DNA of 64,000 nucleotides from Cupriavidus necator A5-1 (GCF_000744095.1 NZ_JQLI01000008.1:2542001-2606000), one strand, 5' to 3'; positions 17,580-26,802 are shown, counted from the first letter of the stretch. A program made the numbers and translations. Notes: generated by a model not told the origin, from the sequence alone.

Positions 17580-17852
17580 CTAGTATTCGATGATGTCGCC
17601 GCGCTGCAGGTACTTGGACAGCGCCACGGTGCCGACAAAGCCCATCACCGCGATCAGCAGCGCCGCCTCGAAGAACATCGCCGACTCCAGGCGAATGCCG
17701 AGCAGCACGATCAGCGCGATCGCGTTGATATTGAGCGTATCCAGCGCCACGATGCGGTCCGGCAGGCTGGGCCCGCGCAGCAGGCGCGCCAGCGTCAGCA
17801 GGAAGGCCAGGCCCAGGAGCACCAGGCACACCGGGATCACGATGGCAAGCAT
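17580..17852 (-). CDS. mrpF: Mrp cation/proton antiporter subunit F
   Basis: 90 residues, three membrane segments, with LLRGPSLPDRIVALDTLNINAIAL matching the MrpF/PhaF family, including the conserved Asp of PDR. Its start overlaps the end of mrpE by 16 bases, which indicates coupled translation. It is part of the Mrp complex in the inner membrane. Confidence 0.93.
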   Translation of the reverse strand: MLAIVIPVCLVLLGLAFLLTLARLLRGPSLPDRIVALDTLNINAIALIVLLGIRLESAMFFEAALLIAVMGFVGTVALSKYLQRGDIIEY

Positions 17853-18340
17853 TGGAAGATCTCCTTCAACGGGGTTTCATAGCGCGACTTGATGCGTTCG
17901 ACCAGTGCGGCCTCTTCTTCCAGGTCGAGCACGTGGACCAGCAGCGCGCGGCGGTCGTCGCTGAGTTCGGCGCAAAGCGTGCCGGGGCTCAGCGAGACGA
18001 TACTGATCAGCGCGGTGGTGGCAAGCTCATGCTCGACGTCCAGCGGCACCACGATAAACGCCGGCCGCAGGCGCGCGGTGCGCCCCAGCACCAGGATCGC
18101 CACTTCCACGTTGGCCATCACGATATCGATCAGCACATGGATGCTGAGCCGCAGGATCAGGTCTGGACGCGACAGCCGGAAGGCGCCCAGCACCAGCCAG
18201 CGGTCAGCGAGCCGGCCGATGGCCCAGCCCAGCAACGCGCCCAGCAGCCAGTGCCCGGGGGCGATGCTGTTGGATAGCATCAGCCACATGACCAGCAGGA
18301 TCAGGCTCAGCCAGGGATGGGGCAGCAGGCGGCGCAGCAT
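17837..18340 (-). CDS. mrpE: Mrp cation/proton antiporter subunit E
   Basis: 167 residues. Two or three N-terminal membrane segments (LSLILLVMWLMLSNS, then GALLGWAIGRL) are followed by a cytosolic domain with SIVSLSPGTLCAELSDD, the hallmark of MrpE. It begins 3 bases after the mrpD stop and overlaps mrpF. Confidence 0.93.
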   Translation of the reverse strand: MLRRLLPHPWLSLILLVMWLMLSNSIAPGHWLLGALLGWAIGRLADRWLVLGAFRLSRPDLILRLSIHVLIDIVMANVEVAILVLGRTARLRPAFIVVPLDVEHELATTALISIVSLSPGTLCAELSDDRRALLVHVLDLEEEAALVERIKSRYETPLKEIFQCLPS

Positions 18341-18343
18341 GGC

Positions 18344-19885
18344 CTACTTCCCCTGCCCGGGCAGCACCGCCCGCAGGTAGGCGCCACGGTCCAGCAGCTG
18401 TGCGGCGGCGTCCGCCGCGTATTCGCTGACCGGCCGCGCCCACACCGTCAGCGCCACGTTGCCCGCCAGCAGCAGCGCGCAGCAGGCGAGCTTGCGCGGA
18501 TCCGGCCGCACCCGGCCGCGCGCGGCGGCGGGATGGTCTTCATCGAGATACTCGTCGCCTTCCGGTACGCCCCTGGCCTCATGCGGCAACCGCCACAGCA
18601 GCCGCGTGCCGGTGCGCGACACGGCGATCAGCAGCAGCAGGCCCGATACCAGCACCGCGGGCCACAGTGCTGGAATCCACGGCGGCGGTGTGGCAAGCAG
18701 GATCATGGTCTTGCCGAGGAAGCCCGACAGCGGGGGCAGCCCCACGGCTGCCACCACCCCGACCAGGTACAGCAGCCCCGCCAGCCGCGAGGCGATGACG
18801 GGCAAGCCATCCTCGCGCGGCTGCTCCGGTTCCAGCGCATCGGCCAGCAGGAACAAGCCGGCGGTGCACAGCGTGGTGCTGAGCAGGTAGTACATCGCCC
18901 CCGCCCAGCCGGCCTGGGTCTGCATCGCCACGCAGGCCGACAGCAGGCCGACCGACGCCACCACCAGGTAGCTGGTCATCGCGCGCAGCCCCCTGGCGGC
19001 CACGGCCCCGATCGCGCCGATGGCCAGCGTCACCAGCGCCAGCGGGAAGACCCAGTCATGCAGGAACGGCCCCAGCAGCCCCTGCGGCCCGCCAAAGATC
19101 AGCGCATCACAGCGCAGCATGGCGTAGATGCCGACCTTGGTCATGATGGCGAACAGCGCCGCCACCGGGCCGGTGGCGCTCGCATACGCGCGCGGCAGCC
19201 AGAAATACAGCGGGAACAGCGCGGCCTTGAGCGCGAACACCAGCATCAGCATCGCGCCGGCCGCCACCGCCAGCGGCAGGTCCTGCGGCAGCAGGACCGA
19301 CAGGCGCAGGCCAAGGTGCGCCATGTTGAGCGTGCCGGACAAGCCGTACAGCACGCCGATGGCCACCAGGAAGAACGAGGACGCCACCAGATTCAGGATC
19401 ACGTAATGCAAGCCGGCACCGATGCGCGCGCGTCCCGCGCCGTGCACCAGCAGCGCGTAGGACGCGATCAGCAGGATTTCAAAGAAGACGAACAGGTTGA
19501 ACAGGTCGCCGGCGAGGAAGGCCCCGTTCAGCCCCATCAGCTGGAACTGGAACAGCGCATGGAAATGCCGGCCCTGCCGCGCCATGCCGTCGCCTGCAGC
19601 CGCCAGCGCGGCGACGGCCAGCACCGCGGTCAGCATCAGCATCATCGCGCCGGTGCGGTCGAGCTGCAGCACGATGCCGAACGGCGCGGCCCAGTTGCCG
19701 GCCGCATAGACCGCGATCTCGCCGGTGGCCGCCTGGCGCACCAGCGTGACCGCCAGCGGCACCAGCAGCAGCGTGGCCAGCCCGCATACGATCCGCTGCG
19801 CGCGCAGGCGCTGGGCCGGCATCGCGGTCAGCAACGCGCCGGCCAGCATGGGCACCACGATGGGCAGCAGCACGGCGTGGTTCAT
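18344..19885 (-). CDS. mrpD: Mrp cation/proton antiporter subunit D
   Basis: 513 residues, about 14 membrane segments, homologous to the NuoM/N-type proton-pumping subunits of complex I. The key Glu is in FVFFEILLIASYALLV and the conserved Lys residues in KAALFPLYFWLP and MTKVGIYAMLR. The start at 19885 gives the standard MNHAVLLPIVVPML N-terminus and an ATGA overlap with mrpC. It is one of the two large ion-conducting subunits. Confidence 0.94.
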   Translation of the reverse strand: MNHAVLLPIVVPMLAGALLTAMPAQRLRAQRIVCGLATLLLVPLAVTLVRQAATGEIAVYAAGNWAAPFGIVLQLDRTGAMMLMLTAVLAVAALAAAGDGMARQGRHFHALFQFQLMGLNGAFLAGDLFNLFVFFEILLIASYALLVHGAGRARIGAGLHYVILNLVASSFFLVAIGVLYGLSGTLNMAHLGLRLSVLLPQDLPLAVAAGAMLMLVFALKAALFPLYFWLPRAYASATGPVAALFAIMTKVGIYAMLRCDALIFGGPQGLLGPFLHDWVFPLALVTLAIGAIGAVAARGLRAMTSYLVVASVGLLSACVAMQTQAGWAGAMYYLLSTTLCTAGLFLLADALEPEQPREDGLPVIASRLAGLLYLVGVVAAVGLPPLSGFLGKTMILLATPPPWIPALWPAVLVSGLLLLIAVSRTGTRLLWRLPHEARGVPEGDEYLDEDHPAAARGRVRPDPRKLACCALLLAGNVALTVWARPVSEYAADAAAQLLDRGAYLRAVLPGQGK

Positions 19886-20250
19886 GGCCGCGGCTCCTGC
19901 CTGTCGCCCGCCTCGTCCTGTGATTCCGGCCGGCTGGCAGCGTCGACGTGATCGCTGCCGGTGAGTCCCAGCGAGCGCAGCGCCAGCACCACCGCAAACG
20001 CCGTCATGCCGAAGGCGATCACGATGGCGGTCAGCACCAGCGCCTGCGGCAGCGGATCGGCATAGCTGGCGCCAGGCACGATCACCGGCGGCCGCCCGAT
20101 CGACAAGCGCCCCATGCCGAGCAGGAACAGGCTGACCGCATACGACAGCAGCGTCAGCCCCAGCACCACGTTGAACACGCGCTCGCGCAGCAGCAGGTAG
20201 ATGCCGCAGGCGGTCAGGATGCCGATCGTGATGGCGTAGAGGGCGGCCAT
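19882..20250 (-). CDS. mrpC: Mrp cation/proton antiporter subunit C
   Basis: 122 residues, homologous to NuoK. Three membrane segments, with the family motif DPLPQALVLTAIVIAFGMTAFAV. The last 25 or so residues form a charged tail. It starts in a TGATG overlap with mrpAB and ends in an ATGA overlap with mrpD, so AB, C and D are tightly coupled. Confidence 0.94.
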   Translation of the reverse strand: MAALYAITIGILTACGIYLLLRERVFNVVLGLTLLSYAVSLFLLGMGRLSIGRPPVIVPGASYADPLPQALVLTAIVIAFGMTAFAVVLALRSLGLTGSDHVDAASRPESQDEAGDRQEPRP

Positions 20251-23051
20251 CAGGCATCCTCCTCGGCGCGCGCCGGCGGCAGGTTGCGCACGCCCAGGTG
20301 CGAGACGATGACCAGCGTGGTGCCGGTCACGGTGCAGAAGACACCGAGGTCGAAAATCATCGCGGTCGCCAGCTCCACCTCGCCGATGCCTGGGATATGA
20401 AAATGCCCGAACGCCGTGGTCAGGAACGGATAGCCGAAGGCCAGGCTGCCCAGCCCGGTCAGCCCCGCCAGCAGAATGCCGCCGCCGGCGATGGCGCGAT
20501 AGTCCGGCGCGATGCGCGCCTCGGTCCAGCGCACCCCGTTGGCCACGTATTGGAGCAACAGCGCCACCGAGGTGATCAGCGCGGCGACAAAGCCGCCGCC
20601 CGGCAGGTTGTGGCCGCGCAGCAGGATAAAGACCGCCACCAGCAAAGTCAGCGGCAGCATCAGCCGCGCCAGCATCGCCAGCAGCAGCGGATGCGCCTGG
20701 CTGGTCCACGGCAGGCCGTCGGGCGCGGCCGACGGCGTCGGCAGCCGCATGCCCCTGAGCAGCGCCTGCACCGCCAGCCCGGCGACCAGCAGCACGCAGA
20801 TCTCGCCCATGGTGTCGAAGCCGCGGAAATCCACCAGCAGCACGTTGACCACGTTGTGCCCGCCGCCGGGCACGGCTTGCTCGATATAGAAGGCGGAAAC
20901 CGGGTCGTACGGCCGCGTCATCACGGCATAGGCGGCCACCGCCAGCAAGGTGCCGCCACCCAGCGACAGCACCACGTCGCGCACGCGTTTGGAATGGCCC
21001 TGGCGCTCAGGCGTTTCGCGCGGCAGGTAGAACAGTGCCAGCACCAGCAGCAGGATGGTCACCACCTCCACGGAGATCTGCGTCAGCGCCAAGTCCGGTG
21101 CCGAGAAACGCAGGAACACCAGCGACACCATCAGTCCGCATCCGCCCAGCAGCACCAGCGCCATCATGCGTTGCCCGCGCGCGGCCACCACCGCCACGGC
21201 CAGCAAGGCAAGCAGCGCCAGCGCGGCGGCGCCCATCGGGTCGAGCGCCCCGGCGCCGACGCTGCCGGCCAGGGTCTCCAGGTCGAGCAAAAAGTACGCC
21301 GGCACGGCCAGCAGCGCCAGCAGCATCCAGCTGATATAGGCCTGCAGCGAGCCGCTTTCCAGCCAGCGCGTGACGGCCGTGGCAAAGCGTTCCAGCGCGC
21401 GCATGCCGCTTTCAAAGGAGCGGCGCGCATTCAGGTGCTCGATGCCCTGCTGCCAGCGCCGCAGCGCATCGCGGCGCAGGAAGAACAGCGCCGCGCCGCC
21501 CGTCATCGACACCAGGCTCATCGCCAGCGGCAGGTTGACGCCGTGCCACAGGTTCAGGCTGTACGGCGGCAGCGGCGCGCGCAGCGTGGCCAGCGAGGCC
21601 GCCGCCAGCAGGTTGCCCACCGTATAGGCCGGCACCAGCCCGACCACCAGGCAGATCACTACCAGCAGTTCCACCGGCACTTTCATGAAGCGCGGCGGTT
21701 CATGGGGCGGGTAGTTGGGCACGTCGGGGCGCAAGCCGCCAAAGAACACCCCGTAGATAAAGCGCAGCGAATACGCCATCGTCATCGCGCCGGCCAGCGT
21801 GGCGGCAGCGGGGATGACCCAGTTGAACTCGCCCAGCAGGCCCTGCGCCAGCGTTTCGCCGAAGAACATTTCCTTGCTCAGGAAGCCGTTGAACAGCGGC
21901 ACGCCCGCCATCGACAGCGACGCTACGATGGCCAGCACCGCGGTATGCGGCATGTAGTGCGCCAGCCCGTGCAGGCGGTCCAGGTCGCGCGTGCCGGTTT
22001 CATGGTCGATGATGCCCGCGGCCATGAACAGCGACGCCTTGAACACCGCGTGGTTGATGATGTGGAAGATCGCCGCCACCGTGCTGAGCTGGGTATCGAG
22101 CCCGAACAGCAGCGTGATCAGCCCCAGGTGGCTGATGGTGGAATACGCCAGCAGCCCCTTCAGGTCGCGCTGCAGCAGCGCCATGCCGGCGCCGAAGATC
22201 AGCGTGGCGAGGCCGGTCATGCTGACCAGGTAGAACCAGCCGTTGGTGCCGTCCAGCACCGGGTACAGCCGCGCCAGCAGGAACACCCCGGCCTTGACCA
22301 TGGTGGCCGAGTGCAGGTAGGCCGAGACCGGCGTGGGCGCGGCCATCGCCTGCGGCAGCCAGAAGCTGAACGGGAATTGCGCCGACTTGGTGAACGCCGC
22401 CAGCAGGATCAGCACCAGCATCGGCGTGTAGAGGGGATGGCGCTGCACCTTGCCGGCCTGCGCCAGCACCTCGGACAGATCGAAGCTGCCGCAGATATGG
22501 CCCAGCAGCAGCACCCCGGCCAGCAGCGCCAGCCCCCCGCCGCCGGTGACGGCCAGGGCCATGCGCGCGCCCTGGCGGGCATCGGCGCGCCACGACCAGA
22601 AGCCGATCAGCAGGAACGACATGATGCTGGTCAGTTCCCAGAACACGACCAGCAACAGCAGGTTGGCGGCCAGCACCACGCCCAGCATCGCCGCCATGAA
22701 CACCAGCAGCAGGCAGAAGAAGCGCACCGCGGATTCATTGCGCGCCAGGTAGTAGCGCGCGTAGAAGATCACCAGCAGCCCCACGCCGATTACCAGCAGC
22801 GCGAACAGGTAGGCCAGGCCATCCAGGCGCAGCGACAGGTCCAGCCCCAGCGCGGGCAGCCATTTCATGCGCCAGCCCAGCGCATGGCCGGGGTTGTCGA
22901 AGACCGCGCCGCGCAGGCGCAGCAACAGCACCAGCGCAGCCAGCGGAAATCCCACAATCACCGGCGCTATCAGCCGCGGCGCGCGCATGCCGATCGCCCA
23001 CGTCAGCGCCGCGGCAACAAGGGGCAGCGCGATCAGCAGCACCAGCACCAT
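20250..23051 (-). CDS. mrpA: Mrp cation/proton antiporter, fused subunits A and B
   Basis: 933 residues. The N-terminal two thirds is a NuoL-type subunit, with the conserved Glu in FWELTSIMSFLLIGFW and Lys in TKSAQFPFSFWLP and SATMVKAGVF. The MrpA-specific C-terminal domain follows (LRFSAPDLALTQISVEVVT). The last 140 or so residues are MrpB (LRGHNLPGGGFVAALITSVALLLQY). The A-B fusion is the form called PhaAB in rhizobia and pseudomonads. It opens the operon AB-C-D-E-F-G, which supports pH and Na+ or K+ homeostasis. The start at 23051 is chosen because the preceding in-frame residues do not look like protein and GAGG lies 8 bases before it. Confidence 0.93.
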   Translation of the reverse strand: MVLVLLIALPLVAAALTWAIGMRAPRLIAPVIVGFPLAALVLLLRLRGAVFDNPGHALGWRMKWLPALGLDLSLRLDGLAYLFALLVIGVGLLVIFYARYYLARNESAVRFFCLLLVFMAAMLGVVLAANLLLLVVFWELTSIMSFLLIGFWSWRADARQGARMALAVTGGGGLALLAGVLLLGHICGSFDLSEVLAQAGKVQRHPLYTPMLVLILLAAFTKSAQFPFSFWLPQAMAAPTPVSAYLHSATMVKAGVFLLARLYPVLDGTNGWFYLVSMTGLATLIFGAGMALLQRDLKGLLAYSTISHLGLITLLFGLDTQLSTVAAIFHIINHAVFKASLFMAAGIIDHETGTRDLDRLHGLAHYMPHTAVLAIVASLSMAGVPLFNGFLSKEMFFGETLAQGLLGEFNWVIPAAATLAGAMTMAYSLRFIYGVFFGGLRPDVPNYPPHEPPRFMKVPVELLVVICLVVGLVPAYTVGNLLAAASLATLRAPLPPYSLNLWHGVNLPLAMSLVSMTGGAALFFLRRDALRRWQQGIEHLNARRSFESGMRALERFATAVTRWLESGSLQAYISWMLLALLAVPAYFLLDLETLAGSVGAGALDPMGAAALALLALLAVAVVAARGQRMMALVLLGGCGLMVSLVFLRFSAPDLALTQISVEVVTILLLVLALFYLPRETPERQGHSKRVRDVVLSLGGGTLLAVAAYAVMTRPYDPVSAFYIEQAVPGGGHNVVNVLLVDFRGFDTMGEICVLLVAGLAVQALLRGMRLPTPSAAPDGLPWTSQAHPLLLAMLARLMLPLTLLVAVFILLRGHNLPGGGFVAALITSVALLLQYVANGVRWTEARIAPDYRAIAGGGILLAGLTGLGSLAFGYPFLTTAFGHFHIPGIGEVELATAMIFDLGVFCTVTGTTLVIVSHLGVRNLPPARAEEDA

Positions 23052-23374
23052 GGGTGCGGCCTCAGCGGTGGCCGGGGGCGGGCCCTGCCGGTACCCGCAT
23101 GGCGGCGCCAGGGCGGGCCGGCGTTTCTTTCCTGGCAACTACAGCGACGGCAACGGCGGTCATCGGCAAAGTCCTGTAGGGGGGAGCATACCCCCTACTG
23201 TCCGGATTCTGGGGGTATCGCGCAAGTCATGCGTGGAAGTTTGCCCGCCGCGCGAAAAAATTCATCGCCCTGCAAGAGAAACTGAAAACGCGCCGCCGCC
23301 CCGGGCCGCGCGGCAGCGTCGGCGCGTACTACGGCTGCGGTGTTCACCGGCAACTGTGGGCCGTCAGGCGGACT
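23052..23374. promoter_or_regulatory. Upstream region of the mrp operon with two competing hairpins
   Basis: This 323-base stretch holds no convincing gene. GTAGGGGG (23176-23183) pairs with CCCCCTAC (23191-23198). The same C-block, as ATACCCCC (23188-23195), can instead pair with GGGGGTAT (23211-23218). The two structures exclude each other. They are about 125-170 bases upstream of mrpAB and could be operators or a leader structure. No confident -10/-35 was identified. Confidence 0.45.
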
Positions 23375-23627
23375 TCAGGCGGATTGGGTCTGCGCCGACT
23401 TGAGCTGGTTGACCAGCACCACGTAGTCGCGCATGGCCTGCTCGCGCGCCAGCCCGCGGCGCGCGTCCTAGGCGTCGTACTTGGCGCGGCCGACCTCGTC
23501 CATCATGGGGCCGCTTGCCACTGACGTCGCCGACGCTGCCCTGCTTGTAGAGCGCGTACAGTGCCAGCAGCGTTTCGTTGTCGGGCGCGTGGCGCAGCGT
23601 CTTCGACAGCGCCACGGCCTCAGCCAT
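23375..23627 (-). pseudogene. Broken acyl-CoA-binding protein (ACBP) gene
   Basis: On the minus strand, from an ATG at 23627, one frame reads AEAVALSKTLRHAPDNETL and LALYALYKQGSVGDVSGKRP, the ACBP ligand-binding helices. The frame is lost right after GKRP near 23516. The neighbouring frame continues MMDEVGRAKYDA and then meets TAG (23468-23470) where ACBPs carry Trp. After the stop the same frame continues DARRGLAREQAMRDYVVLV and ends at 23375. So there is at least one frameshift and one nonsense change. ACBPs are about 85-90 residues and carry long-chain acyl-CoA in the cytosol. Further damage at the 5' end is possible. It adjoins an IclR gene and a beta-oxidation set. Confidence 0.75.
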
Positions 23628-23691
23628 GCGCGGGTTCCGGCGTGGCTCGCCGCAGCAGCGCAGCCACCTGCTCGACCTTTCCGTCGGCGCC

Positions 23692-24507
23692 TTAGTCTGC
23701 CACGCCCAGCGCGCCCTCGACATTGCGCACCAGGCTGACCAGGCGCGGCCCGACGTCGTCTTCCATCTGCTTGCTCTGCTGGCTGAACACCGGCACCGAA
23801 GCGGCAAAGATCCACGCCTCGCCGTCGCGGCGCGTGCGCATCGGCACGGCAATGGATTCCACCTCGCGGTGCAGGTCGCGGTGGCCGCGGCAGAAACCGT
23901 GCTGATCCAGGTCGAGGGCGGCGTCGGCCAGCCGCTCGCGCAACCAGTCGGCGCGCTGCGGCTCGGTGGCCGCCAGTTGGTCGACATAGGCCTCGCGCTC
24001 GGGCTCGCTCATCATCAACAGGTAGCTGCGCCCGGACGCGGTGCGGGAGACCGATACCCGCGTGCCGGCCTCCGGCCGGAATACATGGCTGCCCACGCCC
24101 TGGGCGATTTCCACATAGGTCAGCGTGTTGCCATAGCCGACGATCAGCTCGACCTGCCCGGCAATATGGTCGGCCAGTTCCTGCATCTGCGGCCGCGCCA
24201 GCTGGCGCACGGTCATGCGCGCCAGTGCCGGCGCGGCCAGGTTGACCAGGCCCACCCCTGCCACGTAGCGCGACAGTCGCTCGGAATAGCGCAGCAGGCC
24301 CAGCTCGCACAGCGTGTCCAGCAGCCGGAACAGCGTTGGCTTGGCCAGGCCGGTGCGCTCCATCAGCTCGCGGCTGCTCAGTTCCTGCACCGTCGGCGAG
24401 AAGCAGTTGAGGATGGAGATGCCGCGCGCCAGGGCGCTGACGAGGCGTGCCTCGCCGTCGGGATCGGCGGGCGTCGGGGTCAGGGAAGCTTGTGGTGCAT
24501 TAGCCAT
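23692..24507 (-). CDS. IclR-family transcriptional regulator
   Basis: 271 residues. A winged-helix domain at about 20-85 (ARGISILNCFSPTVQELSSREL, LAKPTLFRLLDTL) is followed by the IclR effector domain (TYVEIAQGVGSHVF, RTASGRSYLLM, FCRGHRDLHREVESIAVPM). IclR proteins bind small acids or their CoA-linked precursors and often repress the neighbouring catabolic genes. It is divergent from a thiolase-SDR-hydratase set, which is its probable target. The start at 24507 is preferred because the region upstream reads unlike an IclR and a GAAGG lies before it. Confidence 0.92.
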   Translation of the reverse strand: MANAPQASLTPTPADPDGEARLVSALARGISILNCFSPTVQELSSRELMERTGLAKPTLFRLLDTLCELGLLRYSERLSRYVAGVGLVNLAAPALARMTVRQLARPQMQELADHIAGQVELIVGYGNTLTYVEIAQGVGSHVFRPEAGTRVSVSRTASGRSYLLMMSEPEREAYVDQLAATEPQRADWLRERLADAALDLDQHGFCRGHRDLHREVESIAVPMRTRRDGEAWIFAASVPVFSQQSKQMEDDVGPRLVSLVRNVEGALGVAD

Positions 24508-24544
24508 ATTAGAGCCTTCGGCCGGAATTTTTTGATACCAGCGT

Positions 24545-24600
24545 CTCAAAACCCGGATGTTGCCCTTCGTTTTTTCCGAAGTCAAACGGAGTATTTTGAG
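24545..24600. promoter_or_regulatory. Candidate regulatory repeats between iclR and the thiolase gene
   Basis: CTCAAAA (24545-24551) and TTTTGAG (24594-24600) form an inverted pair across the divergent promoter. Between them CTTCG (24565-24569) and CGAAG (24577-24581) form a small hairpin around T6C. The AT-rich character of this stretch contrasts with the flanking genes. It is a plausible IclR control region, by position only. Confidence 0.4.
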
Positions 24601-24724
24601 TTTACATGCTGCAATTTCGAGGCCAGAATCCCAATTCATCGTATTGGACGATCACTTTTCGGCACGGAAGTCTCAATATCCCAGCCACGACTCGCAACGC
24701 TCAGCTTTCTTCAGGAGACACCTC

Positions 24725-25903
24725 ATGCAACAAGCCGTCATCGTCGACGCCCTCCGCAGCCCGATGGGCCGTTCCAAGCCGGGATCGGCCTTTACCGAAC
24801 TGCATGCCACCGAGCTGCTGGCGCAGGTGCTCAAGGGTCTGGTCGAGCGCAACAATCTGGATCCGGGCCTGGTCGACGACGTGATCACCGGCTGCGTCAC
24901 CCAGGCCGGCGAACAGTCCGCTGGCCCGGGCCGGGTGGCCTGGCTGGCGGCCGGCTTTCCCGACCACGTGCCCGCCACCACCATCGACCGCAAGTGCGGC
25001 TCCAGCCAGCAGGCGGTGCACTTCGCCGCGCAGGGCATCATGGCGGGCGCCTATGACATCGTCATTGCCTGCGGCATCGAGTCGATGAGCCGCGTGCCGA
25101 TGGGCTCGGCACGCATCGGCCAAAACCCCTACGGGCCGTCGATGGAGGCACGCTACGCGCCCGGCCTGGTGTCGCAGGGCGTGGCGGCCGAACTGGTGGC
25201 GGCCAAGTACGAACTGTCGCGCCAGCAGATGGACAGCTATTCGGCGCGCTCGCACGAGCTGGCTGCCGCCGCGCGTGAAAGCGGCGCCTTCCGCCGCGAG
25301 ATCCTGCCCATCAGCACGCCCAACGGGCTGATCGACCAGGATGAGACTATCCGCCCCGGCACTTCGGTGGAGAAGCTCGGCACGCTGCAGGCCTCGTTCC
25401 GCAGCGAGGAACTGGGCGCGCGCTTCCCGCAGATCGGCTGGAACGTGACCGCCGGCAATGCCTCGCAGATCAGTGACGGCGCCGCGGCCATGCTGCTGAT
25501 GAGCGAATCCGCGGCGCAGCGTCTGGGCCTGAAGCCGCGCGCGCGCTTTGTCGCATTCGACGTCTGCGGCGACGATCCGGTGATGATGCTGACCGCACCG
25601 ATCCCTGCCAGCCAGCGCGCGATCAAAAAGAGCGGGCTGAAGCTCGACCAGATCGACCACTACGAGATCAACGAGGCCTTTGCCTGCGTGCCGCTGGCCT
25701 GGCAGCGCGCGCTCGGCGCCGACCCCGCGCGCCTGAATCCGCGCGGCGGCGCGATCGCGCTGGGGCATCCGCTGGGCGCCTCGGGCGTGCGGCTGATGAC
25801 CACCATGCTGCATGCGCTGGAAGACAGCGGCCAGCGCTACGGCCTGCAGTCGATGTGCGAAGCCGGCGGCATGGCCAACGCCACCATCATCGAGCGCCTG
25901 TAA
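24725..25903 (+). CDS. Thiolase (acetyl-CoA acyltransferase)
   Basis: 392 residues, normal for thiolases. The nucleophile Cys91 is in DRKCGSSQQAVHFA, the second active-site region reads NEAFACVPLA, the catalytic His is in GHPLGASGVR and the second Cys in MCEAGGMANA. It cleaves 3-ketoacyl-CoA with CoA, or condenses two acyl-CoAs. AGGAG precedes the ATG. With the SDR and hydratase that follow it forms the last three steps of a beta-oxidation spiral. The chain specificity is not known. Confidence 0.94.
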   Translation: MQQAVIVDALRSPMGRSKPGSAFTELHATELLAQVLKGLVERNNLDPGLVDDVITGCVTQAGEQSAGPGRVAWLAAGFPDHVPATTIDRKCGSSQQAVHFAAQGIMAGAYDIVIACGIESMSRVPMGSARIGQNPYGPSMEARYAPGLVSQGVAAELVAAKYELSRQQMDSYSARSHELAAAARESGAFRREILPISTPNGLIDQDETIRPGTSVEKLGTLQASFRSEELGARFPQIGWNVTAGNASQISDGAAAMLLMSESAAQRLGLKPRARFVAFDVCGDDPVMMLTAPIPASQRAIKKSGLKLDQIDHYEINEAFACVPLAWQRALGADPARLNPRGGAIALGHPLGASGVRLMTTMLHALEDSGQRYGLQSMCEAGGMANATIIERL

Positions 25904-25992
25904 TTCCGGCGCCATCGTCCTTGCCCGGTCCCCCACCCGAGCGCGTGGGACCACACCCCTCTCAGCAAAGCATCCGTTCAAGGAGACACACC

Positions 25993-26757
25993 ATGAAACT
26001 CGAAAACATGTCCGCCGTCGTGACCGGCGGCGCTTCCGGCCTGGGCCTGGCCTGCACGCGGCGCCTGGTGGAACGCGGCGTCGGCGTGGTCATCGCCGAC
26101 CTGAATGAAGAGCGTGGCAACGCGGTGGTGGACGAGTTCGGTGGCAAGGTCCGCTTCGTCAAGGCCGACGTCTGCGACACCGACCAGATGAACGCGGTCT
26201 ACGACGCCGCCGAAGCCATCGCCCCGCTGCGCGCGCTGATCCACTGCGCCGGCCTGGGCGCGCCGGTGCGCGTGGTCGAGAAGGACGGCCAGCCGGGCTC
26301 GCTGGAAAAGTATGAATCGGTGGTGCGCATCAACCTGATCGGCACCTTCAACGCGCTGCGCCTGGGTGCCGCGCGCATGGCGAAGAACGAACTGGTGGAC
26401 GGCGAACGCGGCGCGTGCGTGCTGACCGCGTCGGTAGCCGCCTATGAAGGCCAGATCGGCCAGATCCCTTACAGCTCGGCCAAGGCCGGCATCGTCGGCA
26501 TGACGCTGGTAGCCGCGCGCGACCTGGCGCAGCGCGCGATCCGCGTGTGCACCATCGCTCCGGGGCTGTTCGACACGCCGCTGCTGGCCAGGCTGCCGGA
26601 GAACGTGCGCGCCTCGCTCGGCGCCATGGTGCCGCATCCGCCGCGGCTGGGCGCGCCGGATGAGTACGCCTCGACCGCGCTGCACATCCTGGAGAACCCG
26701 ATGCTCAATGGCGAGACCATCCGCCTGGACGGCGCCATCCGCATGGCGCCGCGCTGA
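25993..26757 (+). CDS. Short-chain dehydrogenase, 3-hydroxyacyl-CoA dehydrogenase type
   Basis: 254 residues. The NAD site is TGGASGLG at 11-18, with the Asp ending strand 2 (IADLN) favouring NAD over NADP. The catalytic triad is Ser147, Tyr160 and Lys164 (YSSAK). The C-terminal half (APGLFDTPLLARLPENVRASL) resembles human HSD17B10 and bacterial FadB2x, which oxidise 3-hydroxyacyl-CoA including the 2-methyl branched forms. AGGAGA lies ahead of the start. It sits between the thiolase and the hydratase. Confidence 0.9.
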   Translation: MKLENMSAVVTGGASGLGLACTRRLVERGVGVVIADLNEERGNAVVDEFGGKVRFVKADVCDTDQMNAVYDAAEAIAPLRALIHCAGLGAPVRVVEKDGQPGSLEKYESVVRINLIGTFNALRLGAARMAKNELVDGERGACVLTASVAAYEGQIGQIPYSSAKAGIVGMTLVAARDLAQRAIRVCTIAPGLFDTPLLARLPENVRASLGAMVPHPPRLGAPDEYASTALHILENPMLNGETIRLDGAIRMAPR

Positions 26758-26802
26758 GCCGGCACGCGCATTGATCTCGCATCTGCATACAAGGAACGAA
26801 GA

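Noticed and set aside
20298..23285. Very long plus-strand open frame (995 codons) opposite mrpAB
   Set aside because: It is Gln/His/Arg-rich with no hydrophobic core or family pattern, and is the complement of a strong membrane-protein gene. High GC leaves few stops in antisense frames.
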